Below, in pieces: positions 1-11,802 of a stretch of 64,000 bases of DNA. Every line of letters begins with the position of its first letter. The first letter of the stretch is position 1. Both the position numbers and the translations under genes were made by a program. The stretch covers positions 11,086,753-11,150,752 of the forward strand of contig NC_068349.1 in NCBI RefSeq assembly GCF_014633365.1, in the 5' to 3' direction. This stretch comes from Diospyros lotus (taxonomy: Eukaryota; Streptophyta; Magnoliopsida; Ericales; Ebenaceae). The notes beneath the pieces are model-generated. The model did not search any database, was not told where the DNA came from, and saw only the letters and a program-made list of their open reading frames with translations.

Positions 1-655
1 TGTAATTTACATTCGAAGCTGGTCAAGAATTGAAAGTATTTTTTATTTTTAGTTGTTAATTATTTAAGATTTAAATTACAATATTGAATGTTTCTTACAT
101 AATAGGTATTATTTGATTAATTGTTAAGTTGTAAATAGTTGTTAATGTTAATATTCTTGTTAACTGTTAATGTTAATATTTATTATAATATTAATTAATT
201 GTTATTTATTAATGTTAATATTTGTTAAGTAATGAATATAATCTGTTTATTTATATTTATTTCTGTTATTTATGTAAGTAGTAAATTACAATATTGAATG
301 TTTATTATTGTTTATTTTGTATTTATATTGTTATATATTATGATATATTCTATATAAATTATTATTATGTATTATGTGATTTAAATAAATTAATTAAATT
401 CAAAATAATATATATAGTTAAAAACTTAGTGAGTCTGTTCAGTGGGTGGGGCGAGGGGCGGTCGTTAGGGGGGGTTAAATTAAAAATATAAGTTTAATAT
501 AAAAAATATTATATTAAATAATTAATGAAATAATTAATAATAGGAGAAATGAATAAGAATATGAGTTTTAATACAGGAAATGAAATAATTAGTGAAAGTT
601 TTAACGTATAAATCAGTGAGAGTTTTAACACAGGACTGAAAAGCAATGGACTAGG
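1..655. other. AT-rich intergenic DNA, no gene seen
   Basis: The stretch is very AT-rich with runs of TTAATGTTAATATT-like sequence and no reading frame resembling a protein family. A short G-rich patch lies near 440-475. The left end of the adjacent copia relic is lost somewhere between about 540 and 655, and no 5' LTR is visible. Confidence 0.6.
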
Positions 656-2780
656 AGAAAATTGAACTTAGACTATCTAAGAGTGTTTGGTTGTGAGGCC
701 TATGCCCATCAATCAGTAGGAAAATTAGATCCCAGGGCTATTAAATGTGTTTTTGTTGGATATCAAGAGGGAAGCAAGGGTTATAGGCTATGGGACAGAA
801 CTTCAGGTGGAGTTAAAATCATTATTAGCTGAGATGTAAAATTTAATGAATCAATTTTTCCATGCAAATTTGACAATAATAAGGATAACTCAATACCTAG
901 CAGCCCTAGTGACCTTATATTAGGTGGCAGTACCCAAATTGAGGTGGAGCAACAGGATTCTCCTGCTACTCCAACCTCCAATAACCCTCACTCTTAATGA
1001 GCCTTTAACCCAAGAAGAGACCTCTGATCAAGAAAGTGATCATGAGGCTCAACCTAATGATCTGGAGGTTGAGGAGTATGACTCTCCTCAACAAGACCTT
1101 AGTAACTATCAACTTGCCAGAGACCGAGTGAAGAGGTCAATCAGGCCTCCTGTTAGGTACGCATACTCAAACCTGGTATTTTGAGCCTTAGTTGTTAGAA
1201 TAGAGATAAGGAGCAGTGAGCCTACCTGCTATGAGGAGGCTGTCAGCTCCCATGACAGCACTAACTGGAAATAGGCAATGGATGATGAAATGACCTCTTT
1301 GAAGGTCAATGAAACTTGGAAATTAGTTTAAAAACTTGATAACCAGAAACCAATTAGATGTAAATGGTTGTTCAAACTTAAAGAATGAATGTCACCATCT
1401 GATCCTCTAAGATTTAAAGCAAGACTTGTAGCTAAAGGTTTTTTTCAGAGAGAATGAATAGACTACACTGAAATCTTTTCACTAGTAGTCAAATTTAAAA
1501 CCATACGTATGATGCTTGCTGTTGTAGTGCAATTTGACTTAAAACTTGAACAAATGGATGTCAAAATTGCATTTTTACATGGAGACATAGATGAGATAAT
1601 TTACATGGAACAACCTGCTGGGTACATTGACAATAATCATCTTGATCATGTCTGCTTACTTAAAAAATCATTGTATGGATTAAAACAATCTCCTAGGCAA
1701 TGGTATAAAAAGTTTGATAATTTTGTTGCTGAGATTGGTTTTAACCAAAATAAATATGATAGCTGTTTTTACTATATACTATATAATATCCCTGTTTATC
1801 TCTTATTATATGTTGATGATATCTTGATTATTAGCAAGTCCAAGACAAAAATATGTGAATTAAAGTTTCTGTTAAATACTAACTTCGACATGAAAGATCT
1901 AGGACTAGCTAAGAAAATCCTAGGGATGATAGTAGAAAGAAATAGAAGTAAAAGCAAACTGAAAATATACCAACATGATTACCTACTTAAAACTGTTCAA
2001 AAATTTGGTATGACTGAGTGTAAAACTGTTAATGTTCCCTTGGCTGGATATTTTATATTGTCTAAAACACAGTGTCCATCAACTGAATCCAAAACTTTTA
2101 AAATGGAAAACATACCATATGCCAATGTAATTGGGACCATAATGTATTCGATGATAAGCACTAGGCCAAACCTAGCATATTCAATATCCCTACTTAGCAA
2201 GTTTATGTCTAATCCTGAAAAAATTCATTGGAAAGCCTTAAAATATTTGTTAAGATACATTAATGGTTCCCTAAATGTTAGTTTAAACTTTGAAAGAAGA
2301 AATGATACCCTTGATCTAGTGGGGTATGTAGACTTGGATTTTGCACGAGATAGAGACTCACGTAAGTCTACCACAGCATATTTCTTCACCTTGGGTGGCA
2401 ACTGCTTTAGATGGAAGTCTCAGTTGTAGCCTTTGGTTGCTCTGTCTTCCACTGAAGCTGAGTATGTGGCGGTCACTGATGCTTTCAAGGAAGCTATCTG
2501 GCTTCAAGGTCTCTTGCAAGAAATCAATCTTCTACAAGGTAAGGTCAAGGTATTTTCTGATAGCCAGAGTGTGATTCATTTATGTAAGAATCTTGTTTAT
2601 CATGAAAGAACTAAACATGTTGATATAAAGTATCATTTTTGTGAGAAATCTGGTAAGTGATGGAACTGTTGTAATCCTCAAAGTGTCTATAGAAGATAAT
2701 CCAGCTGACATTGGGACAAAGGTAGTAACTGCAGCTAAGTTCAAGCACTGCTTGGGCTTACTGTATGTTGAAGTTGGTTA
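656..2780 (+). pseudogene. Ty1/copia pol relic (integrase C-terminus, RT, RNase H)
   Basis: The copia polyprotein survives from the end of integrase onward. The integrase tail is read near 670-960 (motifs LRVFGCEAYAH and FVGYQEGSKGYRLWD). Reverse transcriptase follows at about 1290-2430, with LLLYVDDILII containing the YVDD active site and SLYGLKQSPRQWYKKF upstream of it. RNase H is at 2433-2660 ([11 protein letters not shown]). In-frame stops interrupt it, for example near 829, between 1260 and 1500, and at about 2427. Gag, protease and the integrase core are absent, so the element is 5'-truncated and dead. It runs directly into its own 3' LTR. Confidence 0.9.
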
Positions 2781-2875
2781 ATCCAAACCAACTAGAGCAA
2801 TGAAGGTAAGGATAGAAGTTTGCTGCACTTATTGGTGTATGACCTCTTGTATCGTTGATGCTTCAAGGTGGAAAT

Positions 2876-3588
2876 TGTTGGCTGTGAAGCACACAACAAC
2901 ACCGTTTTTCTCTTAAGGACCCGGGCAGGAGGGTCAGTAGCAACCACTGCCACGTGGCAGTGGAGGGCAGTGTGACAACCGCTCAGGCGACCTTTCTCTC
3001 TCGATCGTGCAAATTGTCTCGTCCTTGTGTAATTTGGACTGTCGATGCCGCCTTTTATCTGGTGCAATCCAAGCCTTATAAATGCATTGTGCGACACCTA
3101 TTTATTTACTGTGCATCGGGATGTGTAATTGAGAGATAAGGGAGAACGAGTGAGTAGACACTTAGGGCTTGAGGGTTCTTTCTCATTTTTGATTTCAGAC
3201 TCTCTGGCTCCTTCTCGGTCTTCTTTCTAGTTCGAATAGGGTAAGCCTCTGATCTTCCTCTTTTGTGGTTTTGAGGCTATTTTGATAGAGAACCAGTTTA
3301 TGTAAATAAGAGTGATCATGAGACTTGTATTCGATGAGTATTGTAAACCCTATTTTTATCTTCGATAGTGCAGTGAGCTCTCCTTTGCCGGAGCTCAACA
3401 TGGACGTAGCCCTTTCGAGTGAACCACGATAAATCTCTCGTGTTACTTTGCTTTCCATCATTTTATATCTGTGTATGTCTGTTGTGTATTGTATCTTTCC
3501 AATTTTGGCTCTGTTGAATGTTATAAAGGTTTTTTCAATGATTCAAAGTGTGCGTATGTGTATGGTTTGCTCTCTGTCTTGCGCAACA
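2876..3588 (+). repeat. 3' LTR of the copia relic
   Basis: The purine-rich tract AAGGTGGAAAT lies immediately before TGTTG, and the copy ends in CAACA, the inverted terminus expected of an LTR; the length is 713 bp. The final part shares blocks such as GTGCAGTGAGCTC and CTCAACATGGACGTAGCC with a solo LTR near 33640, so the two belong to related families. The 5 bp after it (TAAAT) would be the target duplication, but the matching left flank is lost. Confidence 0.8.
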
Positions 3589-4400
3589 TAAATAAATAAA
3601 TTCCTTTTGTTTTTTCATTTTCTTGACCTTGCTGTACCAAATTCAGACCAAAGCCCGCCCCCCTCCCCCCCAAGGAGGAGTTGTAGTTTTCTCATGCTTG
3701 CTGTCGCCCGCATCTACTTGGGAGAGTCTGAATCAGAATGTGGCTGTTGAACTGCTGAAGGTGTCGTCAATTGGTTCGATACCAACACAACAGGCTGTTC
3801 TTCACTTCTTCTGTGGTTGTAGGCTGTAGCTTTCCACAAGGCATTTCTATTTATTTTTTTACAATATGTGGAATGCTTGCTGATTACTTCAGAATGGATT
3901 CATGATCTGAAATCAAATCAACTTTATTTCCTGCCCATATATGTTTACGTCCATCAACTTCAAATTTCACCATTCATTGTTTCAATAGTAAGTATATCTC
4001 TTAATTTGTACATCTCTTAGTTTTAAAACAAACTGCCTCAATCCGCCTTTAAACTTTTTAAAAGTAACTACAATGCCTTCTTTGCCCTGAAATTTACGTC
4101 GTTGGTCTTATGTCTACTGCAGAAACTAGAAAAGCTCTTCAAATCCAACATCATGAATTAAAGAAATCCACTCCAGGTTGTCTTAGGGTATGGCTTTTGA
4201 TTAAAAGAAAAAGAAAAATCGTTGTTGGAAGAGCTGTGTGGAACCCATTGAAGAAGCTAGCTAGAATAGGAAGGAGATCTGCAAAAAAAAAAAAAAGGAT
4301 CACTGTTTCATCTCTGTCCAAGTAACGCATTCTATGAAACAGGCTCTGAGTAATTTAATTGCAATACGACATTATCTATAATAATAATAATAATAATACA
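3589..4400. other. Interval between copia LTR and DC1 gene, unassigned
   Basis: No recognisable gene. Short open frames on the plus strand (3623-3829 and 4110-4325) have no family features; the second is merely lysine/arginine-rich and overlaps the region where the 3' UTR of the minus-strand DC1 gene should lie. An ATA/AAT microsatellite sits at about 4378-4397. Confidence 0.5.
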
Positions 4401-4401
4401 T

Positions 4402-6955
4402 CTAATTGCTCTTTTTCAATGCGTCTAGTCTTGTCGTGACTAATTTCAATTGTGATAACAGTGACTGTTCCTCCATGCGCAACTCAACAAGTCTCGTTTG
4501 CAATTTATCCACCTCTTTCTCCAACTCTGTTATCTCTTGCTTGGCTTCTTCTACCAGAGCAGTGTCACTCTCACTCCCAAGATTCACTTCATCTTGCCCT
4601 TTATCTTGTAAGAATCTCAACACCTGCAATACATACAAGTAAACTTTGTTGGTATCCATGACTAGGCTTAAGCATATTAACGTTAAAAGCAAGCTTTGTT
4701 TTCATTTTACTTACTACTGTTGGTTGGGTGCTCCTTTTGCTTAAGAGTATTTGATAAGGCCAGATCTGGTATGCGACATGATTGTATTTTGCGTGTTTAA
4801 TTTGTACGCTTTCAACATTCAATATTCCAGCTACTTTCTCTTTTCCTGACTGGTAGATTCTCAGACCTGTTAAAGATCCTCACCTACTTTTCCCATTCGA
4901 AAGTAATTACTTAACAAGGAGGAAAACTTATTCCTATAGCCTGCAACTTTGTGTTCTCTCAAGTCTTGTTGAAGAAGAAGATATGTCCTATTAATTTGGG
5001 GATATAAATATATATTATAAACTAACCTGTAATGGATGCCTTGGCCCTTGAGTTCCTTCTGTTTGGTGCTATGGGATTGGGATCTTTAATGAGTTCTGGT
5101 GGATTCTGGATTGATGGTTCATGGAGGTGTTATTGTTTTTATCCTCTTGGTGGCTGTTTCACCAATTTTATTAATAATAGTCCATAGTTTCATAAGTCAT
5201 GTAAGTAAATAAACTGAATTCTTTGCTAAGTATTATTGTCTTATTTATGTCTATAATGTCTTTAGGGCAATATATTTATCACAATATCATTTTTCATATT
5301 TATAGATGAAAAAGAAAAAAACAAAAAAAAAAGTTGAGATTTGCGAAAGAACCAAACTTGTTCGGTTGTAGTTTTCCTAGTGGCCCTTCTGTTCTAGTTT
5401 CCCGCCTTTTCTATTAGCTCTTTTAGTTTTGCTTATCCAAAAATAATAATAATAATAATTAAGAGCAAAGGTGCTGAAAAATGTATAAATAATTAATTTT
5501 AAAAGAATACAATTTTACCTCGGATGTGACACAGTGAACATGAGCAACATAATGGCACTCGCCACAGTAGTAACTGGGATCACGCAAATTTCTCCTTTTC
5601 TCGCAGCTGTCACAAAAAAATTCTGCATCATCGCCTTCATCTGGATAGTCCTTAATCGGTGAAGTCGCGAGGTTAAGGGGATGCCGGTGATACTTATCTT
5701 TCACAGTAGGTGGCAAATTCGGAATGCAACGCAAATGGAGAGCAAACTGGCAGTTCACGCACTGGAAGAACCCCGACTGGCACTCTTGGCGGCAAGCATT
5801 GCAGTGATGCCTTGCATTAGATTTCTTGAGGTCGAGGAAGGCCAGAGGGTGGTGGTGAGTTTTGAACTTCACGGCAAGCGGCATTGATAAAGCGCATCTA
5901 CTATGGACGGTAAATTTGCAGTCAAGACATTCATAGTGAAAATCCCGGTTGTGTCTTCCCTGGTAACTTCTACAGAGCCTGCAAGAAAACTCGCAGGAGC
6001 AAGATTGAGTGTTGTCATCGTGGAGTTTGATCGGGTGTTGAGGATGAAATGGGTGGCGTTTGATTTCTCTTGGCAAGAGAGCACAAGAAATGTGGACGAT
6101 CAACTTGCATTGGAAGCAAGTAAAAATGGTGTCTTTGATGGGCAATTCACACAAACGGCAAGAGAATGGGAAGTTCATGGGGTTCTCAAAGGCGGTGAAT
6201 GGATGAGGGTGGCTGAAATTTTGAATCTGCAACTCCAAATCATGGCTTATTTTGGTGGGTTTCAGGGAAGCACAACGAAAATCAAGATTAAGGTCATCAC
6301 ATTTTCTGCATTGGAAGCTAAAGCGCTTGGTGATTAGCTTCCCGCATAAGTGGCAGAAGCTGGCTATTTGCACAACTGACTGGAGGGTGAAGGGGTGGCG
6401 GTGTTGGTTAATTGGGTGGCTGATTTCTTGCGGAAACTGAGAGCAGGATTGGTGGACAGAATGGTGGCAATGGAGACATACCAGAAACATACCTTCCAAA
6501 GGCAAATCGCAGTAGGAGCAAGAAAAATTATGGATGCCGCTGCCCTTAGAACAGGGGATTAGAGGATGTGGATGTGGTTGGGTAGAAATTGGTTGAATTT
6601 GCATCTGGGTTTCACCATTTTGGGGTTCGAGAGAGGCACATTTGACATCAAGAAAGAAGTCACAGATGGGGCAGTGGTAAGCATAGTTTGTTCGGTTTTC
6701 TCCACAAGCCGCGCAACTGTATTTACCGGATGAGTAGGGGGCTCTGCGGAGGAGGAGGAGAGGGTGTTGCCGGTGGAATGGGTGGTCGATCTGCCGCGGC
6801 AGCTTGGCGCATGGTCTGTGCCACCACCAATGACAGCCGGTGCAGCTGTACGCTTCGCCCAGGATTCGCTCTTGGCAAACTTCACATCTCTCATCCTTGT
6901 CTTCCTCCTCCGTCGTCGTCGGATTGAGCTGATGTTTGTGGTCGAAATCTTGCAT
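4402..6955 (-). CDS. DC1-domain Cys/His-rich protein with C-terminal coiled coil, 4 exons
   Basis: Plant DC1 (C1-like) proteins bind zinc through repeated Cys/His modules and are tied to stress and hormone signalling; no enzyme activity is expected. Exon 1 (5519-6955) encodes 479 aa with eight modules of the form HxHPL...CxxC...YxCxxCxFxxHxxC. It ends at a clear donor (GAG|GTAAAATT). Three further exons keep the frame: 5027-5105 (acceptor ATCCAG, donor G|GTTAGT), 4715-4866 (acceptor TTAACAG, donor GTA|GTAAGT) and 4402-4623 (acceptor TATTGCAG), with phases 0, 1 and 0. They give 629 aa. The last exon encodes a heptad-rich coiled coil (ITELEKEVDKLQTRLVELRM). I chose the ATG at 6955; an upstream in-frame ATG at 6997 lies in a GA/CA microsatellite. 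The exon 2-4 model is inferred; exon 1 is certain. Confidence 0.88.
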
Positions 6956-6965
6956 CTGAAACTCC

Positions 6966-7000
<35 letters not shown>

Positions 7001-7230
7001 TAATTGGCTTTGTGTGCGTCTTGCTCAGGGAAACAATACAAAGCGTGAGTGCCCTACTAATCAGAATCTTCATCCACACAATTGCTTGACTAAGAGGGCC
7101 TACACGGTCTAAATATGACCATTTTTACAATTAACTGCATAAACACAGAGAGTTCAATAATCGATGTCTTTGGAACCCATCACAGTACAAGAAGGCGGGC
7201 CAACTCCAATCAGAATAACTTCCCTTCTTT
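6956..7230 (-). promoter_or_regulatory. 5' flank of the DC1 gene, conserved with two other copies in the window
   Basis: A CT/CA microsatellite (6963-7000) forms the presumed 5' UTR. The next 230 bp contain blocks such as CACAATTGCTTGACT and GGAACCCATCACAGTA. These recur 5' of the DC1 pseudogene (10250-10440, continuing at 11808-11870) and, more decayed, at 29640-29770. Shared non-coding flank shows that the copies arose by DNA duplication, not through RNA. Exact promoter elements are not resolved. Confidence 0.55.
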
Positions 7231-7681
7231 TTCTATTCAAGAGCTTTGGATAAATGGAACAAGGGTTCTCCACCTTGTCGCTTTGTTCTTTTTCTTCTTG
7301 TTTGTTGCATTTCCTCTCTTCTTCCGTTTCAGACGGTTCTCTTCTCTTCTCTGGCCAACAGTGGCGAATAAAAGGAAGAAGAATTAATCGTATCCGAATG
7401 CGTCTCTCCTCTACAAGCTTCCCTGAATCATCCGTCAACGACGCTTCAGTTTCAGGTGATGATTTTGCCGGTAGATCACTTATGACTTTTCGTGAAGAGA
7501 GAGAGAGAGAGAGAAAGATATTAAAATGCTTCATCGATCTCAATTCATGATCTCAACCCTTATATAATAAACCATAGTTTCAGTAATTACAAAAATGCCA
7601 TTGTACAACTAATACAGCAACTAAAGCAACTAATACAACAACAAAGTATTAAGTAATACACTAAATCAACTAATACAACAA

Positions 7682-8205
7682 GTAAGGATACGTTCTCTTT
7701 GGTTTATAATTTTCAGTTTTAAGTTTTAAATTTATTTTTTATTTTTTATTTTAATAATCTATTTTTAAAAAATTAAAAATACATTTTCACTGTCATTTTA
7801 AAAAATTATTTCTCAAAACAGAAAATTAGAAAATATGTTTTTTTTAAATTTTAAAAATAATTTTTTAATAATATTTTATTCAATAAATTTGATTATTAGT
7901 AAATTATAAATATTTAATGTTAATATATGATTAAAATATATATTTTTTTAAATTAATTAATTTTGTAATATTTTTTTATTTTAATAATAAAATATAAATA
8001 AATAAATAAATATATTTTGAGTTTAGAGTTTGTTTTTTATGAAAACACTCAAAATAATTTTTTATTGTTTTGAGTTTTCTTTACAAATTTTTTTTATTTT
8101 CAAAAATATATTTTTAAAAACAGCAAAGAAAACGTATTTTTATTATTTTAAAAAATTAAAAATAACTTAAAAACAGTAAAAAGAACATAACCTAATATTT
8201 TATTA
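7682..8205. mobile_element. AT-rich MITE-like inverted-repeat block
   Basis: The left end reads GGATACGTTCTCTTTGG and the reverse complement of the right end reads GGTTATGTTCTTTTTACTG, so the block has imperfect inverted termini around an AT-rich core. A related AT-rich segment occurs near 62640-62790. No clean target duplication was found and the element class is unknown. The flanks (7231-7681 and 8206-8374) show no gene; open frames at 7254-7550 on both strands carry no family signature. Confidence 0.4.
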
Positions 8206-8794
8206 TGACTATTTTTGGGTGCCGTTTATTTATATGAACCAAAAAATAATTATAAAATAAAAAATGATATCTTTTAAAAGAGCGTTACCGTTACTTTTAT
8301 AAGCAATTTTAGTATGATGGGTTATACCCATGACATTATGCTTTAATGAACAGGTATGGATAATCAGGGTGCAAGCTCTCACAGAATGCTGCTGAATCTG
8401 TCCCTTCATTTGTTTTCCAATTAATGTTTGGATCAGGGAACAAAATTTAAAAAAAAAAAAGAAAGAAAAAAGCTACAAATTATAATGCTTTTTCTATGGC
8501 CTCTTCTTATTGTTCTAGATTCCTTTCATTTTTGTATATCTCAGCACGTGCGTAGATTCTATACAACGACTATCCATAAAGGACAAGGCGGCATTAAATT
8601 AGCTTAGCATCAGTGTCCATCAAAAGTCAGCATATTTAGTCAAAATCAAATAAGCATTGAACATGCTCTTCCTTTTTCCTTTTATTCCCACAAAATCAAG
8701 TTTTATAAATTTCCATTACTTCTTAAAAGTGCTATAAAGCAAATAAATTGAATTATTTATAAAGCATTAGTGTTTTTTTTTTTGGGGGGCTGGG

Positions 8795-10209
8795 ATTTTT
8801 ATGGTGGCATTGGGCGCAGTAGTAACTGGGATCATGCAGATTCCTTCTTTTCTTTTCTCGCAGCGGTCAAAATCCGCGTTGTCATCTTCTTCATTCGGAG
8901 GCGCCTTGATCGGTGAAAATGTGAGGCTGAGGGGATCCCTACGATGAGTATCCCTCACAGTAAGTGGTGAGTTGGAAATGCAATGCTTTATGCTTATGAA
9001 GAGCGAACTGACAGGTCACTCAAATGAAGAACGCTTGAGTGGCACAAACAAAGGCAACCATTGCAGGGACGTTGCATGCTGTATTTCTCAGAAGTGAAGA
9101 AGACTATAGGGCGGTGGTGGATTTCAAACTTGATGGTGAGCAGCACCATTAAGTTGCATCTACTATGGATGGCAAATTTGCAATCAAGACATTCATAGTA
9201 AAAGGCCAGAGGGTTGTGAGTTTGGTCGAAACTTCCACACAGCCTACAAGAGAGATAGGGTTCATAAGAGCAAGATTGAGTGGTGTCATCGTGGAGTTTG
9301 ATCAAGGCGTGTTGAGGATGCAATCGGTGGTATTTGAATTCTCTGGGTAAGAGAGCACATGAAATGTGGATGATCAATTTGCTTTGGAAGAAAGCAAAGA
9401 TGGTTTCTCTGATGGGTAATTTGCACAAAGGACAAGAGAAAGGGAAATTGAAGGGGTTGTCAAAGGCGGTGAATGGATGGGAGTGGTTGAAATCCTGGAT
9501 CTGTAGCTCCAAATCATGGTTTATTTTGGTGTTGGTGGGTTTGGGGGAAACGCAACGAAAATCACATTTACTGCATTAGAAATGAATGCCCATCATATTC
9601 TCCTACCCGCATAAGTGGCAGAGGATGCTGCCCTTAAAACAGCTGTTGGAGGGTAAAAGGATGGTGGCGTTGGTTAATTGGGTAGGTGATTTCTTGTGGG
9701 AAATCAGAAACAGGATTGGTGGAGTAAGACGTGGCCATAGAGGCAAACTAGAAACTAAGCTACCTTCCAAAGGTAGCCTGCAGTAGGAGCAATAGAAATT
9801 ATAGAGGCTGTCGCCGCTACTACCCTGGAACAGGGGAATAGAGGATGCGGGTGGGTAGACTTGGAAATAATTGGTTGAATTTGGGTACTAGTACCAGTCG
9901 TGGGTGGCTGAAAGGAGGCACATTTGACCTCAAGATCGAAATCATTACTGTTCAGGCTGCTTCCTTGTCTCCACAAGAGGCGTAAAGGTATTTGCTAATG
10001 GCTTTTGGGAGGAGGCACAGAGGGTGTTGCGGGAGGAATGGGTGGTGGATCTGTGGCGACTGCTCAGTGCAATGATTTGTGCATCCAAAAGTTGCAGCTG
10101 TAGGCCTCGCCCAGTATTAGTTCCCAACAATGGAACAGCTTTCGTGCTTGTCTTCCTCCTCCTCCAGTTCCAGAGTAAACCTATGTTTGTGGCTGAAATA
10201 TTCCTGCAT
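8795..10209 (-). pseudogene. DC1-domain pseudogene, copy 2
   Basis: It is homologous to exon 1 of the DC1 gene at 5519-6955 but broken by frameshifts and short deletions. Readable pieces include SHPFTAF-like modules at 8994-9512 (ISCALLPREF, YYECLDCKF) and N-terminal modules at 9755-10130. The equivalent of the ATG at 6955 is at 10209, preceded by the same CT microsatellite. The 3' side stops within the last Cys/His module at about 8795 next to a run of 12 T (A on the sense strand), so the C-terminal coiled-coil exons are missing. Because the non-transcribed 5' flank is also copied, it is not a retrocopy. Confidence 0.85.
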
Positions 10210-10439
10210 CTGAAGCGCTCTCTCTCTCTCTCTCTCTCTCAATTAAAATAACGTGAGTCCCACTGATGAGCATCTTCATGTCTACACAATTGCTTGACTG
10301 AAAGGGCCTACAGGCTATGAGGTCTAAATACCTTCATTACACCAATGAAACAGTGATAGAGAGATGGAGCCAGCCAGACATATTTCCTTTGAATTTAGAA
10401 TTACCATTTTTACAATTGCATGATGAACAAAGAGTCTAA
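10210..10439 (-). promoter_or_regulatory. Duplicated DC1 5' flank (copy 2), split by a TRIM insertion
   Basis: This stretch aligns with 6956-7160 next to the intact gene, including the CT microsatellite and CACAATTGCTTGACT. The remainder of the flank continues at 11808-11870 on the far side of the inserted element. It now serves a dead gene. Confidence 0.6.
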
Positions 10440-10444
10440 TAGTC

Positions 10445-11802
10445 TCTTACCCTAGAGATAGACCTGATGATGAGACAAAATACTATGATTTCAGAATTAG
10501 AAGGAGTTGGGAAATGTGTTTTCTTGTGTCTACCAATAGTGTTGATTCCTTAAAGAGAACCTGCAATCTCTTGAGATAAGTCTTCAAAAATTAGGTATAA
10601 ATTTTTTTAATAATTCCATTGATTAAATCAAATCTCTAAATACAAACTTGGTAGAGTAACCACCTCCTAAAAATAAGAAATACTGAAAAAGTGGAGGAAT
10701 AACCTCCTCAACTGCAATATAATAACTAATCAAATAAATGTAACCACCTCCTAAAAATAAGGAATACAAGAAAAGTGGAGGAGTAACCTCCTCAACTGCA
10801 ACATAATAACTAATCAACAAATAAATTCAAAGTAAATACTAACTTAATAGAAAATATAATAATTAATTGATGATAAATAATTCAAAAAATTTAATTTTTG
10901 AACTTTTCTTGTGTAAACCGATGGTACGCCAGAGGTTTGCTAACATTACTTCCCTCCTCCAAATCATGCTTGTGCTCAAGTGTGAAGTGTGGAAAACGTT
11001 GTTACATAGATAAAACAGTCTCCCATAAACCCTTAGCTGGAGAAGTGTGCTGTCAATGAATTAATACTTGAGGAATGTTGTGAACTAGGCGTTGGTCAAG
11101 AATAGCGAGATGTTGGGGTAGTACCAATAATTGCATTTAAAGAAATCTCTAGTTGGTCTGGTTGTGTCTCTTGGTTCGTGGAACCTTCTTCTTCATCTCC
11201 TTCAACTAAATCAATCCAGAACAACCTCTTGCATTGGTGGCCTCGTACAAAGGTTCATCACAATTGAAACAAAGTCCTTTGAGTCTTTTTTTCTCCATCT
11301 CCGAACTGGTCCCTAGAGATAGATCTAGTGATGGGACGAAATATTGTGGTTTCAGAATTAGAAGAAGGGGTTGGGAAATGTGTTTTCCTGCATCTACCAA
11401 TGGTGTTGATTCCTTAGAGATAATCTGTAATCTTCTAAGATAAATTCTTAAAAACTAGGCATAAATTTTTCTGATAATTCTATTAAGTCAAATCTCTAAA
11501 TACAAGTTTGATAGAGCAACCATCTCCTAAAAACAAGGAATACAGAGAAAGTGGAGGAGTAACCTCTTCAACTGTAATATAATAACTAATCAAATAAATA
11601 TAACCACCTCCTAAAAATAAGAAAAACAGGGAAAGTGGAGTAACATCCTCAATTGCAACATAATAACTAATTAGCAAATAAATTCAAAATAAACACTAAC
11701 TTAACAGAAAGTACAATAATTAATTAATGATAACTAATTTAAAAAATTTAATTTTTGAATTTTCCATGTGTAAACCAATGGTACACCAGAGGTTTGCTAA
11801 CA
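10445..11802 (-). mobile_element. TRIM-like non-autonomous LTR element
   Basis: Two direct repeats of about 500 bp (10445-10945 and 11307-11802) flank only 361 bp. On the minus strand each LTR starts TGTTAGCAAACC, and the purine tract GGAGGAGGGAAGTAA directly precedes the 3' LTR, fixing the orientation. Both sides carry the 5 bp target duplication TAGTC (10440-10444 and 11803-11807). The internal part encodes a decayed gypsy Gag zinc knuckle on the minus strand (KGLCFNCDEPLY, near 11240-11280). No primer-binding site remains. Each LTR also contains an internal tandem duplication of about 83 bp. The paralogous site at 7160-7200 lacks the element. Confidence 0.75.

Noticed and set aside
3623..4325. 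Two plus-strand open frames before the DC1 gene
   Set aside because: They are short with no domain or splice context; the second is a lysine-rich frame opposite the presumed DC1 3' UTR.
5903..6337. Plus-strand frame of 144 aa opposite the DC1 exon
   Set aside because: It is a shadow of the Cys/His-rich coding strand.
7154..7550. Overlapping open frames on both strands upstream of the DC1 gene
   Set aside because: Composition is driven by CT/GA-rich sequence and the region belongs to duplicated non-coding flank; no family signature.
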